From Candidatus Avelusimicrobium bubulum (GTDB lineage Bacteria > Elusimicrobiota > Elusimicrobia > Elusimicrobiales > Elusimicrobiaceae), in contig CADBYN010000004.1 of the NCBI GenBank assembly GCA_902798835.1, forward strand, positions 1 through 64,000: a DNA stretch of 64,000 nt. Reading direction: 5' to 3'. Position 1 is the first letter of the stretch, and each line of letters opens with the position of its first letter. Made by a program: the position numbers and the translations under genes. The notes under the pieces are model-generated. The model saw only the letters and a program-made list of their open reading frames with translations. It was not told the origin of the DNA and ran no database searches. Below, piece after piece: positions 1 through 7,818 of this stretch.

Positions 1-117
1 TCGCCGGCGCCTCCGGTGCCGACGCATACCTTCGCGGAAAGACTCCTCAGGGAAACCGTATCCGAGAATAGCGGTAGGCGACAAGACGCGTATTTCGTTC
101 TTATTTTCTGTATTCAT
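1..117 (-). CDS. Partial N-terminus of an AtuA-like (DUF1446) protein
   Basis: The first 39 codons of a minus-strand gene that runs off the left edge. The protein begins MNTENKNEIRVLSPTAILGY and continues GFPEESFREGM. This resembles the start of the DUF1446/AtuA family (acyclic terpene utilisation, acyl-CoA catabolism), whose members often open with an 'ILSPTGMLGYGFPEES' type block. The start ATG lies 2 nt after the stop of the preceding membrane-protein gene, so it is probably the last gene of that operon. The final eight residues seen are almost all arginine or histidine. That is odd for the family, where a VxAGSTDPGP block is expected soon after, and may mean a frameshift at the edge. The identification rests on a short stretch and is tentative. 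Confidence 0.45.
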   Translation of the reverse strand, partial: MNTENKNEIRVLSPTAILGYGFPEESFREGMRRHRRRRR

Positions 118-119
118 AG

Positions 120-1790
120 TTATTTATCTCCCTCGTCCCAAACTTTATTCTGCTCGCTCGTTTGGCTCTCGCCCTTGTTGGCCTGTTCCACGTCTTTGAG
201 ATACTGATCTTTATGGCTAAGCATATGGTAAAATCCAAAGCCGCCACCCAAGAAAGCACCGCCAACCAGGGCACCTGTTGTACCGAAAAGCCATTTCCAA
301 TTTGAGGCATTCATAGTACCTTTGCCAAGCATACCCACTAACCAGGAAGTAGCAATTCCGGCCAAGAGCACCCCGCCTTCTACGTACCCAATAGTGGACC
401 ATTTGTCGTGATCTCCGCCGAGAATATTCACATAAGTTGCCACTTTATCAAATAACTTAACTGTCATCCAAACGGCCGCAATTGTTGCCGCTATTGCCAA
501 GCCCAAGAATATCCACTTGGCTATCGGGCCACTACCTCGGAAACATTTCAAGAATACACCAATTGCAATACTTAAGGCGGCTACAGCTGCAAAGATTTGC
601 CACATCCAATTCTGCAATTCACTTAAAGCCAAATTACGCTCGTCTTCACCAGCTTGGACGCCGGCAGCAAATCCTTTAAGACCGCGCATTTGACGGTCTG
701 TACTGTCCAAATCGCCGGAAGAAGAGCCTTGCCCGGTGGTTATATTTTCGCCATCTACCGTAAGTCCGCCGGAAATCTTGGCGCTGGCCAAGAACGGACG
801 GCCGCCTTCGTTAGCAGAGTTGGTTTTGTTTCTGTCAATTTCAGCACTGCGTTTGCGGATGTATTTCAATTCCGCGGCGGCGTTACCGTATCCCATACGG
901 CTGCCTTGGCCGTGAGCATTTTTTTCATCGCCAAGCCCGTCCGAACGGCCAAAACTAGCGCGCGAAGAACGCATGCGAGATCCCTCTTTCATGCCATTTA
1001 TAGCATTTTGGGCATCAGCCATAGCACCCTTAGCTTGCGCTAACGCGCCGGCCATTTCTTTGCTATTCATATTTTTGCCGCTATCTTGAATCACAAACGT
1101 ATTATTGCCGCCACTACCACCGCTGCCACCACTACTACCGGAACTACCACCGCCGGCAACGCGGGTATAATCGGTAGAAGCTTTGGTAAATTTAGCTGCT
1201 TGGGCGTTGGAACCGCCCGCGTCGCCGGAGGCTCCTTGTTGGGAAGCATTGGCTTGCGCTTGGGCCTTGTTCACAATGTCGCTGATACCAGGGATCTCTT
1301 TTTGCAAGTTAGAAAAATCTAACGCGGCATTTAACTGCTTATCCCCACTGGTACCCATACCCAGACCGGTTTCGCCCGCGCCCATTTGATAGGCTTTGGG
1401 GAGTTGCACGGAATCTGCGCCGTCTTGCCCGGCATAAGAGGGTTGCACATCGGCCTCTTCCATAGCACGCACGCGCTGTTGTTGTTCGTATTGTTTATTG
1501 AGCAAATTGATCGGCGCGGCATCCACCTGAAGGCTGGAATTAAGGGAGCCGTCAGCCGCATAACGGCCTTCGTACTGCCCACCGCCACCACTGCGGGAAA
1601 CATACACTACATCCCCTTGCTGCTCATAGGCAGAAGGCGGAATAAAAGAGGTATTGTTATCCGCAGGCGAGCTTAAATAAGTCATCGCCGCAAAACCGGC
1701 TGCGCCCACTACTGCCGTAATCCCGGCGGCTTGGGCAACAGTCACAGGCATTTTGCCCGCTTTGTCTTTTAACCATTTAAATATGTTCAT
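120..1790 (-). CDS. Unrecognised membrane protein in the pilus locus (556 aa)
   Basis: I do not recognise this family. It has one hydrophobic segment near the N-terminus (about residues 20-40), then a long low-complexity periplasmic-type region. That region is rich in Gly, Ser, Ala and Gln and includes a GGGSSGSSGGSGGSGG linker around residue 220. The C-terminal third contains about four membrane segments (near residues 395-415, 425-445, 470-490 and 500-525), then a charged tail. The gene is 48 bp downstream of another membrane protein of similar build (1839..3260), and the promoter at 3350..3378 probably serves both. Position after TadE/TadG-like genes suggests a part in pilus assembly or anchoring, but nothing in the sequence proves it. 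The start is an ATG preceded by AAGGAGAGC, a good ribosome site. Confidence 0.75.
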   Translation of the reverse strand: MNIFKWLKDKAGKMPVTVAQAAGITAVVGAAGFAAMTYLSSPADNNTSFIPPSAYEQQGDVVYVSRSGGGGQYEGRYAADGSLNSSLQVDAAPINLLNKQYEQQQRVRAMEEADVQPSYAGQDGADSVQLPKAYQMGAGETGLGMGTSGDKQLNAALDFSNLQKEIPGISDIVNKAQAQANASQQGASGDAGGSNAQAAKFTKASTDYTRVAGGGSSGSSGGSGGSGGNNTFVIQDSGKNMNSKEMAGALAQAKGAMADAQNAINGMKEGSRMRSSRASFGRSDGLGDEKNAHGQGSRMGYGNAAAELKYIRKRSAEIDRNKTNSANEGGRPFLASAKISGGLTVDGENITTGQGSSSGDLDSTDRQMRGLKGFAAGVQAGEDERNLALSELQNWMWQIFAAVAALSIAIGVFLKCFRGSGPIAKWIFLGLAIAATIAAVWMTVKLFDKVATYVNILGGDHDKWSTIGYVEGGVLLAGIATSWLVGMLGKGTMNASNWKWLFGTTGALVGGAFLGGGFGFYHMLSHKDQYLKDVEQANKGESQTSEQNKVWDEGDK

Positions 1791-1838
1791 ACGCTCTCCT
1801 TACTGGAAAAAATTGTTATTATATCACTTCTAGAATTG

Positions 1839-3260
1839 TCATTGCCAACAACCCAACTGTTGCTTTTCCTCATTCCACCCATACGTTTTACCCTTTGGAC
1901 AATTGACCGTAGTGTTATTGTTATTGTTATTATTATTATTTGCCTGGCGCTGTGCGTTGGAGTCCCAAGCTCTTCCCAAAGTCTCGTTATAAGCTTGGTT
2001 TCCTGCCTCATTTGCCTTTCCAATAACAACCTCATCATGTTTAACCATATTTTGTCCATAATTTTTATAGTACCCTTTTTGGCCCATATCCTTGTCCAAC
2101 TGTTCCTTAAAGCTTCTATTATTCTTTGTTGCTCGATCGGAAATTTTCTTTATCTCAGACTCTGGTATGCCCATGTCTGCAGCTGTCTTTGCATCAGTTA
2201 TGCCTGCATAAAGCCTATCGCTTTCATCTCTATATACACCATTTTTAGCTCCGCGGCGGGCACTACTTGCCGAGATATTGGAGCTAAGGGTATCCATCGC
2301 CGTACCTAAGAAAGAATCCACTATCAGTTTGGCGGAACTTTTAGCTAAGTCAATGAGCATTTCTTCCCACCATTCTTTTTCTTTTTTCTTTTCTTCTTTC
2401 TTTTCTTTATCTTTAACGGCATCGGCCACTTTTTTATCTAAGTTATTCAAATCGGTAGTGGTGGACGGTGCGGAAGTATCCAGCGTAAGGCCGCTTTCTG
2501 CCAATTTGCTTAAATCCACCCCGTCTTTAAACGCATCGCTGCCTTTAATGTCCCCGCCGAAAAGTGCTTTGCCGGCATTTTTCATTTTGTTTTCGTTGAT
2601 GCGGGCGGCCGCTATACTGCCGGAACGAAATTGCGCCAAAGAGCGGCGGGCATCATCCGTTTTTAATTGTACAGGCCGCTCCTTACCGCGGTCTTCGCGT
2701 CCTTTAAATTGATGAAAATCACCTGCCGGGCCCCAGGTGGAATTTACCCCACTTCCGCCAGCACTTGCCATACCGCTATTTGAGAGCGTACCGATTTCGG
2801 TCTTGCTGCCCCCGCGGCCGGAACCGCCATAACCGCCGCTTCCGTATCCACGGGAAGAGCCGGAACCATATTCATACTCATCCTCATTACCTGACGAGGA
2901 AGAGCTCTCCGTATTTTTCTCTTCTTCCCCCTCTCCTTCTTCATTGAGGGCATCTTCTTCCTGGCGTTGTTCTTTTTCTTCTTTACTATAGAGTAATGTA
3001 GAGCCGTTTTCTTGCATGTCCGGGTAGGCGTTGGCTAATAAATATTTTTCAGCCTCGTCCGTGGCAAACGGCATTTGGGCTAAGTCATACCCGCGGGCGT
3101 TCATTCCGGCAAAGGAGTCATCATCCCCGCTGGTGGCTGCAGAAATCAACAAGATCAGCGCTACCACGAGCACTACCACAATTGCTCCGATGGTGTAGGC
3201 TTGTTTGCGGTTGAGTTTATTAAGCTTCTCAAAAACTTTCGGCGATTTAAGTTTAAACAT
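1839..3260 (-). CDS. Unrecognised single-pass protein with low-complexity regions (473 aa)
   Basis: Not a family I recognise. Residues 1-20 are basic (KSPKVFEKLNKLNRK). A strong membrane anchor follows at about 23-43 (VVVLVVALILLISAATSG), so most of the protein should be outside the cytoplasm. Residues 95-160 are very rich in Glu, Ser, Gly and Tyr (GSGSSRGYGSGGYGGSGRGG). Residues 280-300 are a Lys/Glu cluster, and nine consecutive Asn residues come shortly before the C-terminus. The last 25 residues hold two cysteines and end in CWQ. It is the first gene after a canonical promoter (3350..3378) and precedes a second membrane protein with similar N-terminal architecture. The two may form a pair that works with the neighbouring TadE/TadG-like proteins; that is inference from position only. 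Confidence 0.75.
   Translation of the reverse strand: MFKLKSPKVFEKLNKLNRKQAYTIGAIVVVLVVALILLISAATSGDDDSFAGMNARGYDLAQMPFATDEAEKYLLANAYPDMQENGSTLLYSKEEKEQRQEEDALNEEGEGEEEKNTESSSSSGNEDEYEYGSGSSRGYGSGGYGGSGRGGSKTEIGTLSNSGMASAGGSGVNSTWGPAGDFHQFKGREDRGKERPVQLKTDDARRSLAQFRSGSIAAARINENKMKNAGKALFGGDIKGSDAFKDGVDLSKLAESGLTLDTSAPSTTTDLNNLDKKVADAVKDKEKKEEKKKEKEWWEEMLIDLAKSSAKLIVDSFLGTAMDTLSSNISASSARRGAKNGVYRDESDRLYAGITDAKTAADMGIPESEIKKISDRATKNNRSFKEQLDKDMGQKGYYKNYGQNMVKHDEVVIGKANEAGNQAYNETLGRAWDSNAQRQANNNNNNNNNTTVNCPKGKTYGWNEEKQQLGCWQ
1914..1940 (-). repeat. Trinucleotide tract encoding nine Asn
   Basis: An AAT/AAC trinucleotide run of nine codons near the 3' end of the preceding low-complexity membrane-protein gene. 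Slippage would change the residue number without a frameshift. Confidence 0.8.
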
Positions 3261-3349
3261 AATTATACCCTATATACAAATAAAAACTACTCTTGCTGAC
3301 CCGCCACGCTTGCGCGTGCGCTCAAACACAGAGTGATACTTCTACTTTT

Positions 3350-3378
3350 AGTATAAGACTAAAACGCTGTTTTGTCAA
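3350..3378 (-). promoter_or_regulatory. Sigma-70 promoter for 3260 and 1790 genes
   Basis: Minus strand: TTGACA (3378-3373), a 17-nt spacer, TATACT (3355-3350). This is close to the bacterial consensus. It lies about 90 nt upstream of the ATG at 3260, in the 165-bp gap after the TadE-like gene. The leader contains a small CACGC-GCAA-GCGTG hairpin (about 3303-3316). The last two membrane-protein genes can thus be transcribed apart from the pilin genes. Confidence 0.75.
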
Positions 3379-3425
3379 GACCTATTTTAGTCCTGTCTTT
3401 GGCTTTTACAAGAATACAGCGCGTA

Positions 3426-3968
3426 TTATCTATTTTCAGGGCGGGCATACGGGGCCGGGCGTTCGTTGGGCCCTGCGTATTTGATTACCTGAATTTTGGC
3501 CCCCTCTTCGCACAAAAAGTTATACCCCTTAAAGCAATACCGATCCCGGTCGCATACTTTGTTTTTATCATACTTGCACAAAAAGGCAATGCGCGGTGCT
3601 TTGGTATTGGCGGTGAGGGTAATTTTAGTCCAATTGTTATTGGTATCTATATCCAAACGAAAGCTATTTAAACTTAAAAATTGGCGCATACCCGGGTTAT
3701 TAAACCCGATGATATCTTCCACCTTTTTCTGAATATCTTTTTTCAGGAAACGTCTATCCCACCCTTTTTCATAATATTCCGTTACGTGTGACTGTAATTG
3801 AAAACGCCGCGCGGCATACGTACCCGCGATCTGCATTTTTTGGTTAAGCACCAACAAGCCGGCAATTTTAATAATAAACAACAAAAATACAATCAACACC
3901 GGGAATAGTAACACCATTTCCGTAGTAGATTGCCCTTTTTGATTATGTATTAATCCGGCTTTGTTCAT
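3426..3968 (-). CDS. TadE-like pseudopilin
   Basis: Minor pseudopilin of a Tad/Flp system. The N-terminus reads HNQKGQSTTEMVLLFPVLIV: a glycine followed by Gln and a conserved Glu five residues into the mature form, then a long hydrophobic helix. This is the TadE/TadF signature, where the prepilin peptidase cuts after the Gly. The mature part (about 165 residues) has a globular C-terminal domain with four cysteines in FLCKYDKNKVCDRDRYCF and a later FLCEEG. The ATG follows directly on the stop of the TadG-like gene, so the two are translationally linked. Family known: TadE-like proteins assist Flp pilus assembly at the inner membrane. Specific role here is inferred. Confidence 0.8.
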   Translation of the reverse strand: MNKAGLIHNQKGQSTTEMVLLFPVLIVFLLFIIKIAGLLVLNQKMQIAGTYAARRFQLQSHVTEYYEKGWDRRFLKKDIQKKVEDIIGFNNPGMRQFLSLNSFRLDIDTNNNWTKITLTANTKAPRIAFLCKYDKNKVCDRDRYCFKGYNFLCEEGAKIQVIKYAGPNERPAPYARPENR

Positions 3969-5114
3969 TTACGGCCTCAAAATAACGTTATATTTAGGAA
4001 GCGGATTGGGCCACACGCAATTATTGTTGGTACGCGGGCAATTCAACACAACCGTATTGCGCACGTACGGTTTATACTTGGAGGTTAAGTCAATATTAAA
4101 ATGGTTGCGCGGCAGCGGAAAATTCTGCTTAAGCACAACCCCGCGTTTTAACGTTTTTAACCGGCTGCGCCCCGGACCTGTTACGTACGCAAATAAGAAT
4201 AACGGCTCCGCGTCCACTTCACTCATATCAAGGGGAATATCCACGGCACCCCCGGATCCGCCGGCCATTCCTGAAGAAGAAAAATTGAGCATCAGCTGAT
4301 TAGCTGTTTGACTTTTGGTGGGGATGGATAAAAATGGAAGCAGGCGCGAAGCACTTTGACGGGCACATTCGCTCTTTTTGCAATCATCTACGTTTAAAAA
4401 ATATCCTTCACGAAACATCCCCGCATTTTTAATCAACTTTTGGTATAAGTCTTTCTGTAAGTTAAACGTATCCCCTACTTGAACATACGTATTTAAAAAA
4501 GCCATCATGGCAGGGCTTCCCACTTGTTTAAAGGGAACGTAATGCTTTTCTACCATGTCTTTATTCATGATATGAAGACGGCCCTTAAACTCGGCAGGGT
4601 TTTCCTTCTCCCATTCCGTACGGTCATAGAGGAGGTTACCTTCTTCATCCTTCATCTCCTCAATTCCGTCGTATTTTGCGTAGTGAACGCCCCAGTCCAC
4701 CGAAGCCTGTTTGGGCGGCGGATTGTTCCGTGCCCCTCTATCATAATCGGGCGCAACAGTAGGGACAACTCCCGCCTGGAAGAATAAATCAAATACTGTC
4801 CAACCATCTTGTCCACGGTATAAATGATCCGGATCCACCACTTTAAGCGGCTCGTCATATGTTTTCAATACACGGTACGGCAGCGGCCCATTTAAAAGCC
4901 CTACCGCGTTCAAAAACACGCTTACCGTAGTCATTTGCGTATAGGCGGCATTATCTAAGGCAAACTGATGGCGCACTTTGGCAATTGAAACCTTGGTAGT
5001 TTCTGTCAGCAAATAAATGACCAACACAAATAACGGTAAGAGCAAAACAGCCGGCAAGAGGAGTTGTGCCCGGCGGTTTTGCAATGTACGGTTAATGTGA
5101 GACCATATATTCAT
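3969..5114 (-). CDS. TadG-like membrane-anchored pilus protein
   Basis: 381 residues with one N-terminal membrane segment (LLLPAVLLLPLFVLVIYLL, about residues 18-37) and a large extracytoplasmic domain. Size, topology and position between an Flp pilin and a TadE-like pseudopilin fit a TadG-type protein. There is no clear Gly-Gln-xxx-Glu prepilin motif, since the anchor is preceded by NRRAQLLLP. A paired cysteine motif, DDCKKSECARQ, sits near residue 240, and a short Gly/Ser stretch (SSSGMAGGSGGA) near 275. Start ATG is 1 nt after the stop of the small Flp gene. The family assignment rests on context and topology, not on a recognised domain. Confidence 0.6.
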   Translation of the reverse strand: MNIWSHINRTLQNRRAQLLLPAVLLLPLFVLVIYLLTETTKVSIAKVRHQFALDNAAYTQMTTVSVFLNAVGLLNGPLPYRVLKTYDEPLKVVDPDHLYRGQDGWTVFDLFFQAGVVPTVAPDYDRGARNNPPPKQASVDWGVHYAKYDGIEEMKDEEGNLLYDRTEWEKENPAEFKGRLHIMNKDMVEKHYVPFKQVGSPAMMAFLNTYVQVGDTFNLQKDLYQKLIKNAGMFREGYFLNVDDCKKSECARQSASRLLPFLSIPTKSQTANQLMLNFSSSGMAGGSGGAVDIPLDMSEVDAEPLFLFAYVTGPGRSRLKTLKRGVVLKQNFPLPRNHFNIDLTSKYKPYVRNTVVLNCPRTNNNCVWPNPLPKYNVILRP

Positions 5115-5115
5115 T

Positions 5116-5292
5116 TTATTGCCCCTCGGGTAACAATTGCCCGATAAAGGAAAACAAATAATGCACCATATCTGTATGAAACGCTGTTAAAAACGCGGAA
5201 AAAATCACCACCACGGAGGCAAGCATCAGCACATATTCAATAGTGGCTTGTCCCCGGCTAAGCGCTTCTGTTTCCGGTCGTTTGAGTTTCAT
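5116..5292 (-). CDS. Small Flp-type pilin (58 aa)
   Basis: A gene of only 59 codons. Its product begins MKLKRPETEALSRG and continues QATIEYVLMLAS. This is the class IVb/Flp prepilin layout: a basic leader ending in Gly, then Gln-xxx-Glu-Tyr and a single hydrophobic helix, with a short tail HYLFSFIGQLLPEGQ. Cleavage is expected between Gly14 and Gln15. The ATG is 4 bp after the stop of the NarL-type regulator, and the stop is 1 bp before the TadG-like ATG, so regulator and pilin are on the same message. It is the third Flp-like gene in the window; the other two (19944..20168 and 20192..20374) are 15 kb upstream in the same direction. It could be a minor pilin of the same apparatus or the major pilin of a second one. 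Confidence 0.85.
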   Translation of the reverse strand: MKLKRPETEALSRGQATIEYVLMLASVVVIFSAFLTAFHTDMVHYLFSFIGQLLPEGQ

Positions 5293-5296
5293 ACAA

Positions 5297-5995
5297 TTAG
5301 AACTCGTCTTCGTCCGTTACAATGTTTCCTTCCGAAGAAATGAGACCTTTTTCAATCGCTTTGACGACAGCTTCCGTGCGGCTGCTGACGCCCAACTTAT
5401 GAAAAGCACTATTCAAATGATTCTTAACTGTCTTGACGCTACAATTAAGTTCTTTGGCAAGTTCTTTATTGCTAAGCCCTTTGCCCAGCAAATCCATAAT
5501 TTTGATTTCTGTTTTGGTCAAAGTAGCTTGAGAGGGAACATTGCCTGCGTCCCCCATATTGCGCAAACCATGCAAAAGTTTCCCCATGAGTTGCTGCGGA
5601 ATCATGAGCCCTTCGCTGGTGAAAGTTTTGATGGAATTGACTAGCTCTGTAGCCGGCAACATTTTAGACAGATAGCCATTAGCTCCCGCTTGGATGGCAT
5701 CCAATACATGTGCCTCATCTTCAAAACTAGACAACATCAATACGTTGACTTGCGGGCAGGTCTCGCGAATTTTACGCGTGGCGTTAATCCCGTCGAGTTT
5801 GGGGAGTTTGATATCCATGAGCACCACATCCGGTTTTAATTTTTTAGCTAAAGCTACCGCTTCCACACCGTCGGATGCTTCCCCAACTACTTCCACCCAC
5901 TTCTCTCCGGTCAGAATATCTTTGATACCTTCCCGGAATAAAGTTTGGTCATCTGCAATTAATACAGTAATTTTTTTCTTCTTGTTTATTGGCAT
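5297..5995 (-). CDS. NarL/FixJ-family response regulator
   Basis: DNA-binding response regulator of 232 residues. The receiver domain covers about residues 9-125. Its acidic pocket is Asp15-Asp16, the phospho-acceptor is Asp61 in VVLMDIKLP, and LSS follows at the Thr/Ser switch position. A LuxR-type helix-turn-helix lies near 160-220 (LTKTEIKIMDLLGKGLSNKE and the recognition helix SVKTVKNHL). It follows two histidine-kinase genes by about 20 bp and is the likely output of that signalling set. Because a pilin gene starts 4 bp downstream, the regulator probably controls this pilus locus, possibly its own operon. Target sites were not identified. Confidence 0.92.
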   Translation of the reverse strand: MPINKKKKITVLIADDQTLFREGIKDILTGEKWVEVVGEASDGVEAVALAKKLKPDVVLMDIKLPKLDGINATRKIRETCPQVNVLMLSSFEDEAHVLDAIQAGANGYLSKMLPATELVNSIKTFTSEGLMIPQQLMGKLLHGLRNMGDAGNVPSQATLTKTEIKIMDLLGKGLSNKELAKELNCSVKTVKNHLNSAFHKLGVSSRTEAVVKAIEKGLISSEGNIVTDEDEF

Positions 5996-6017
5996 AATCT
6001 CCTCTCACTTCCAAAAT

Positions 6018-7136
6018 CTATTTATCAATCGGCAACGTAAAATTGAACGAAGCCCCTTTCCCAAGTCCATCGCTTTGCGCCCAAATACGTCCATCATGAT
6101 TGAGCACAATATCCTTGGCAATGGACAAACCTAATCCCAAGCGCCCCACACGGCTCTTGTCTCCCACTTGTGTAAAGCTGGTAAACAAATTGGGGGCCTG
6201 GTCCGGTTCGATCCCATCTCCAGAGTCTGTTACCGATACTTTAGCATTTTTTTCATCCATTTTACTAACTACAACGCTAATTTGTCCATTATCGGGAGTA
6301 TGACGCACCGCATTTTCCAAAATATTTGAGATAACTTGCCGGATACGTTTTTCGTCGGCAAACACGGGCACTTCCCCCCCACTTTCAAAGGTTACCAAAA
6401 TATTGCGCTTACTGGCTTTGTCTTTAAAAATTTCGGCTGTTTTGCGCAGGCTTTCTGTTAACTCAAAATGAGTTTTTTCAATACGCAGTTTCCCTTTTTC
6501 GATGGCAGCCCAGTCTACTAAATCTTTGATTAGATGTTCTATTTGCCCGATAGATTCATCCATAAACATCATTTTTTTCTGCTGTTCCTCATCTGGATTT
6601 AATTTCTTTTTGAGCATATCAAAACTCATTTTAAGTGTCATTAGTGAGTTGGATAAGTCGTGCGAGACAATGGAAAAGAATTTAGACTTCATATTATTTA
6701 ATCTGTCCAAATCCGCGTTACGTGTTTTTAATTGTGCGAGTAACTCCTTATTGCTTTGTTCCAAGAAGAACTTATCCAAGGCACGATTAATGGTCCGTTT
6801 TAAATAATCAAAATCTACCGGCTTGATCAAAAAATCATATACAGATTCCTGCATAGCTTCCATAATGGCATTAAGGGAAGCATAAGCGGTAATCATGATA
6901 ATTTGTGTATCCTGGTTGAAAGAACGTATCTTACGAATTAGGTCCCCCCCTTTTTCATCAGGCAGGTTGTAATCCATCAGAATTACATTAAAAAATTCGT
7001 TGGAACAAATTTCCATACACTCTGCGGCAGTCCCTGCTTGGTATACTTTATACCCTTCAATTTCAAGCAGATCAACTAACGTTTCACGCAGGTTATTATC
7101 GTCATCTACTACCAAAATCTTGACTTGCTTTTCCAT
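6018..7136 (-). CDS. Receiver-histidine kinase hybrid (REC-HisKA-HATPase)
   Basis: Soluble 372-residue protein with a receiver domain first and a kinase second. REC spans about residues 5-118, with Asp11-Asp12, phospho-acceptor Asp55 in VILMDYNLP and Lys105. A short coiled linker leads to HisKA with the phospho-acceptor histidine in FFSIVSHDLSNSL (His159). A HATPase_c domain follows: N box NILENAVRHTPDN, G1 DSGDGIEPD, G2 GRLGLGLSIA. There is no membrane segment. This layout suits a phosphorelay in which the upstream membrane kinase phosphorylates the REC domain and so sets the kinase that acts on the NarL regulator just downstream. Its start overlaps the end of the membrane kinase by 35 nt, which suggests coupled translation. 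Confidence 0.92.
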   Translation of the reverse strand: MEKQVKILVVDDDNNLRETLVDLLEIEGYKVYQAGTAAECMEICSNEFFNVILMDYNLPDEKGGDLIRKIRSFNQDTQIIMITAYASLNAIMEAMQESVYDFLIKPVDFDYLKRTINRALDKFFLEQSNKELLAQLKTRNADLDRLNNMKSKFFSIVSHDLSNSLMTLKMSFDMLKKKLNPDEEQQKKMMFMDESIGQIEHLIKDLVDWAAIEKGKLRIEKTHFELTESLRKTAEIFKDKASKRNILVTFESGGEVPVFADEKRIRQVISNILENAVRHTPDNGQISVVVSKMDEKNAKVSVTDSGDGIEPDQAPNLFTSFTQVGDKSRVGRLGLGLSIAKDIVLNHDGRIWAQSDGLGKGASFNFTLPIDK

Positions 7137-7818
7137 AATTTGTATCTCCCATTTTATGGTAAATTTTTAAAAAAACATAAAAGCCGGATCCTTTTCCGAG
7201 TTCACTTTTAATAAATAGTTTCCCATTGTGACGGAAAATAGCCTTACGCACTACCGCCAACCCTAATCCCGTACCGCGTGCTTTTGTAGTAAAGAACGGA
7301 GAGAACATCCCTTTTCGAACTTCGTCCGAGATACCCGTCCCCGTGTCTTGAATGTAAATACATACCAACCTGCGCCCCGCGCGCGAGCCGATCGTTAATG
7401 TTCCTCCGGCCGGCATAGCGTCCACCGCGTTGGTAATAATATTACGCAAGGCCTGTTTTATTTCTTCCGCATCTACTTTAATGCATACACTTTCCGAGTT
7501 CAACCGTTCTTCCACTTTAATATGCGCCGGCATAGGGAAAGAGCTAATCAATTCATGCAAATAGCTATTTACCTCTATGGTACTAAAAATCATTTTACGT
7601 GTGCGAGCATAACTCAATACTTCATTAATGATACTATTTGCTTGAACAATTTCACTCTCAATAACACTAAATTGTTTAATTAATTTCGGTTCTTGGGGGC
7701 GAACCAATGTTTTAAGTAAACGCGTGGCATTACTGATCACGGCCAGCGGGTTGCGAATTTCGTGGCTGATAATAGAAGCCATTTCCCCGATGGTGGCTAA
7801 TTGCTCATTTTTAACCAA
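7102..7818 (-). CDS. Histidine kinase catalytic part (3' piece of a split gene)
   Basis: The HisKA and HATPase_c half of a sensor kinase. It opens LVKNEQLATIGEMASIISHE, with the phospho-acceptor His in SIISHEIRNPLAV. N box (NIITNAVDAMPAGG), G1 (DTGTGISDE) and G2 (ARGTGLGLAVV) follow, so the catalytic core looks intact. The reading frame is shifted by one base relative to the sensor half (7811..8989); the best start here is only a TTG inside the overlap. One base removed near 7830 would give a continuous Cache-HAMP-HisKA-HATPase kinase. Either a sequence error or a real inactivating indel is likely. A natural two-gene arrangement through the 8-nt overlap is possible but less so, because the coiled linker is cut in mid-helix. 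Confidence 0.85.
   Translation of the reverse strand: MVKNEQLATIGEMASIISHEIRNPLAVISNATRLLKTLVRPQEPKLIKQFSVIESEIVQANSIINEVLSYARTRKMIFSTIEVNSYLHELISSFPMPAHIKVEERLNSESVCIKVDAEEIKQALRNIITNAVDAMPAGGTLTIGSRAGRRLVCIYIQDTGTGISDEVRKGMFSPFFTTKARGTGLGLAVVRKAIFRHNGKLFIKSELGKGSGFYVFLKIYHKMGDTNYGKASQDFGSR

Noticed and set aside
3969-3986. Frameshift between the TadG-like and TadE-like genes
   Set aside because: Stop and start simply abut, and each protein has its own complete N-terminus.
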